Assembly: GCA_002309855.1 (NCBI GenBank)
Contig: DBYD01000065.1
Location: 1-6,934, forward strand
Reading direction: 5' to 3'
DNA: 6,934 nucleotides
From: Bacteroidales bacterium UBA1195
GTDB taxonomy: Bacteria > Bacteroidota > Bacteroidia > Bacteroidales > WCHB1-69
Below are positions 6,798 through 6,934 of this stretch, piece after piece (position 1 is the stretch's first letter; each line of letters opens with the position of its first letter). The notes under the pieces were generated by a model. The model saw nothing but the letters and a program-made list of their open reading frames with translations, ran no database searches and had not been told where the DNA came from. The position numbers were made by a program, and so were the translations under genes.

Positions 6798-6868
6798 ATC
6801 TTATGCTGACCTACATGCGGAAGCGGATCCCACAACTGGACAGTTGCTTCCATTATACCGACAAATAA
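6794..6868 (+). CDS. Possible 24-residue small ORF overlapping the mfd stop
   Basis: The ATG at 6794-6796 overlaps the mfd TGA (ATGA), the same junction type as between the lipoprotein gene and mfd. The frame runs MNLMLTYMRKRIPQLD and on to a TAA at 6866-6868. The peptide resembles no family I recognise, has no clear membrane segment, and contains a short DNA palindrome (6833-6846). No good ribosome binding site is seen apart from coupling to mfd termination. It may be noncoding trailer. Confidence 0.2.
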   Translation: MNLMLTYMRKRIPQLDSCFHYTDK

Positions 6869-6885
6869 AAACGCCACATTCGGCG
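6863..6885 (-). terminator. Weak intrinsic-terminator-like hairpin, minus strand
   Basis: Read on the minus strand, 6885-6872 folds as CGCCG / TGGCG (the innermost pair is a G-U wobble) around a four-base loop and is followed by TTTTTATTT. It would end a transcript entering from the right of the window. In the plus direction the stem is followed by GAAACG, so it is a poor terminator for mfd. The stem is short and the call is tentative. Confidence 0.25.
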
Positions 6886-6905
6886 AAACGTATTTGGATT
6901 TTGAT

Positions 6906-6914
6906 TAATTTTGC
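6906..6914 (+). promoter_or_regulatory. Bacteroidota-type -7 element reading out of the window
   Basis: TAATTTTGC is a full match to TAnnTTTG plus C, the same nine bases as the element of the MBL gene. A TTTG at 6893-6896 is too close to be its -33 element, and none is seen at the normal distance. If active, transcription would start near 6919 toward a gene to the right; no ATG follows before the edge. AT-rich sequence can give this match by chance. Confidence 0.35.
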
Positions 6915-6934
6915 AAATCATTCTGCGGGAACGG

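Noticed and set aside
6833..6846. Perfect palindrome CAACTG GA CAGTTG as an mfd terminator
   Set aside because: The two-base loop cannot close such a stem well, and no T tract follows; a chance palindrome is the simpler view.

Overview
The window looks like chromosomal DNA from a member of the Bacteroidales (phylum Bacteroidota). The reasons are three copies of the -7 promoter element of that phylum (TAnnTTTG followed by C), little reliance on Shine-Dalgarno sites, and protein sequences of Bacteroidota type. A genus cannot be assigned from this sequence alone. It is housekeeping territory. I see no mobile element, CRISPR array, tRNA, rRNA or phage gene, and I do not claim a new multi-gene system.

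Layout. Positions 1-686 hold most of a minus-strand gene for an MBL-fold metallohydrolase, whose C-terminus runs off the left edge. A 91-bp divergent intergenic region (687-777) follows. It contains two facing promoters related by a two-fold axis around position 725, with a terminator-like hairpin between them. On the plus strand come yraN (778-1149, UPF0102, nuclease-like fold), an 89-bp gap, then three tightly packed genes: a kdsC-type HAD phosphatase (1239-1760), a family 5 solute-binding lipoprotein (1762-3414; 1-nt gap after kdsC) and mfd, the transcription-repair coupling factor (3411-6797; ATGA overlap with the lipoprotein gene). The last 137 bp hold a possible 24-codon ORF that overlaps the mfd stop, a weak minus-strand terminator-like hairpin and a plus-strand promoter-like element.

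How the genes work together. kdsC, the lipoprotein gene and mfd are almost certainly one transcript with coupled translation; yraN may head the same unit or be separate. Their products serve different processes: Kdo synthesis for lipid A/LPS, periplasmic oligopeptide (or similar) binding, and rescue of stalled RNA polymerase with recruitment of excision repair. The grouping therefore looks like shared expression rather than one pathway.

The observations most worth a second look are the symmetric divergent promoter region, a probably leaderless mRNA for the MBL gene, a -1 slippery heptamer whose frame change would join the lipoprotein to Mfd, and departures from consensus motifs in the MBL protein and the KdsC-like phosphatase.
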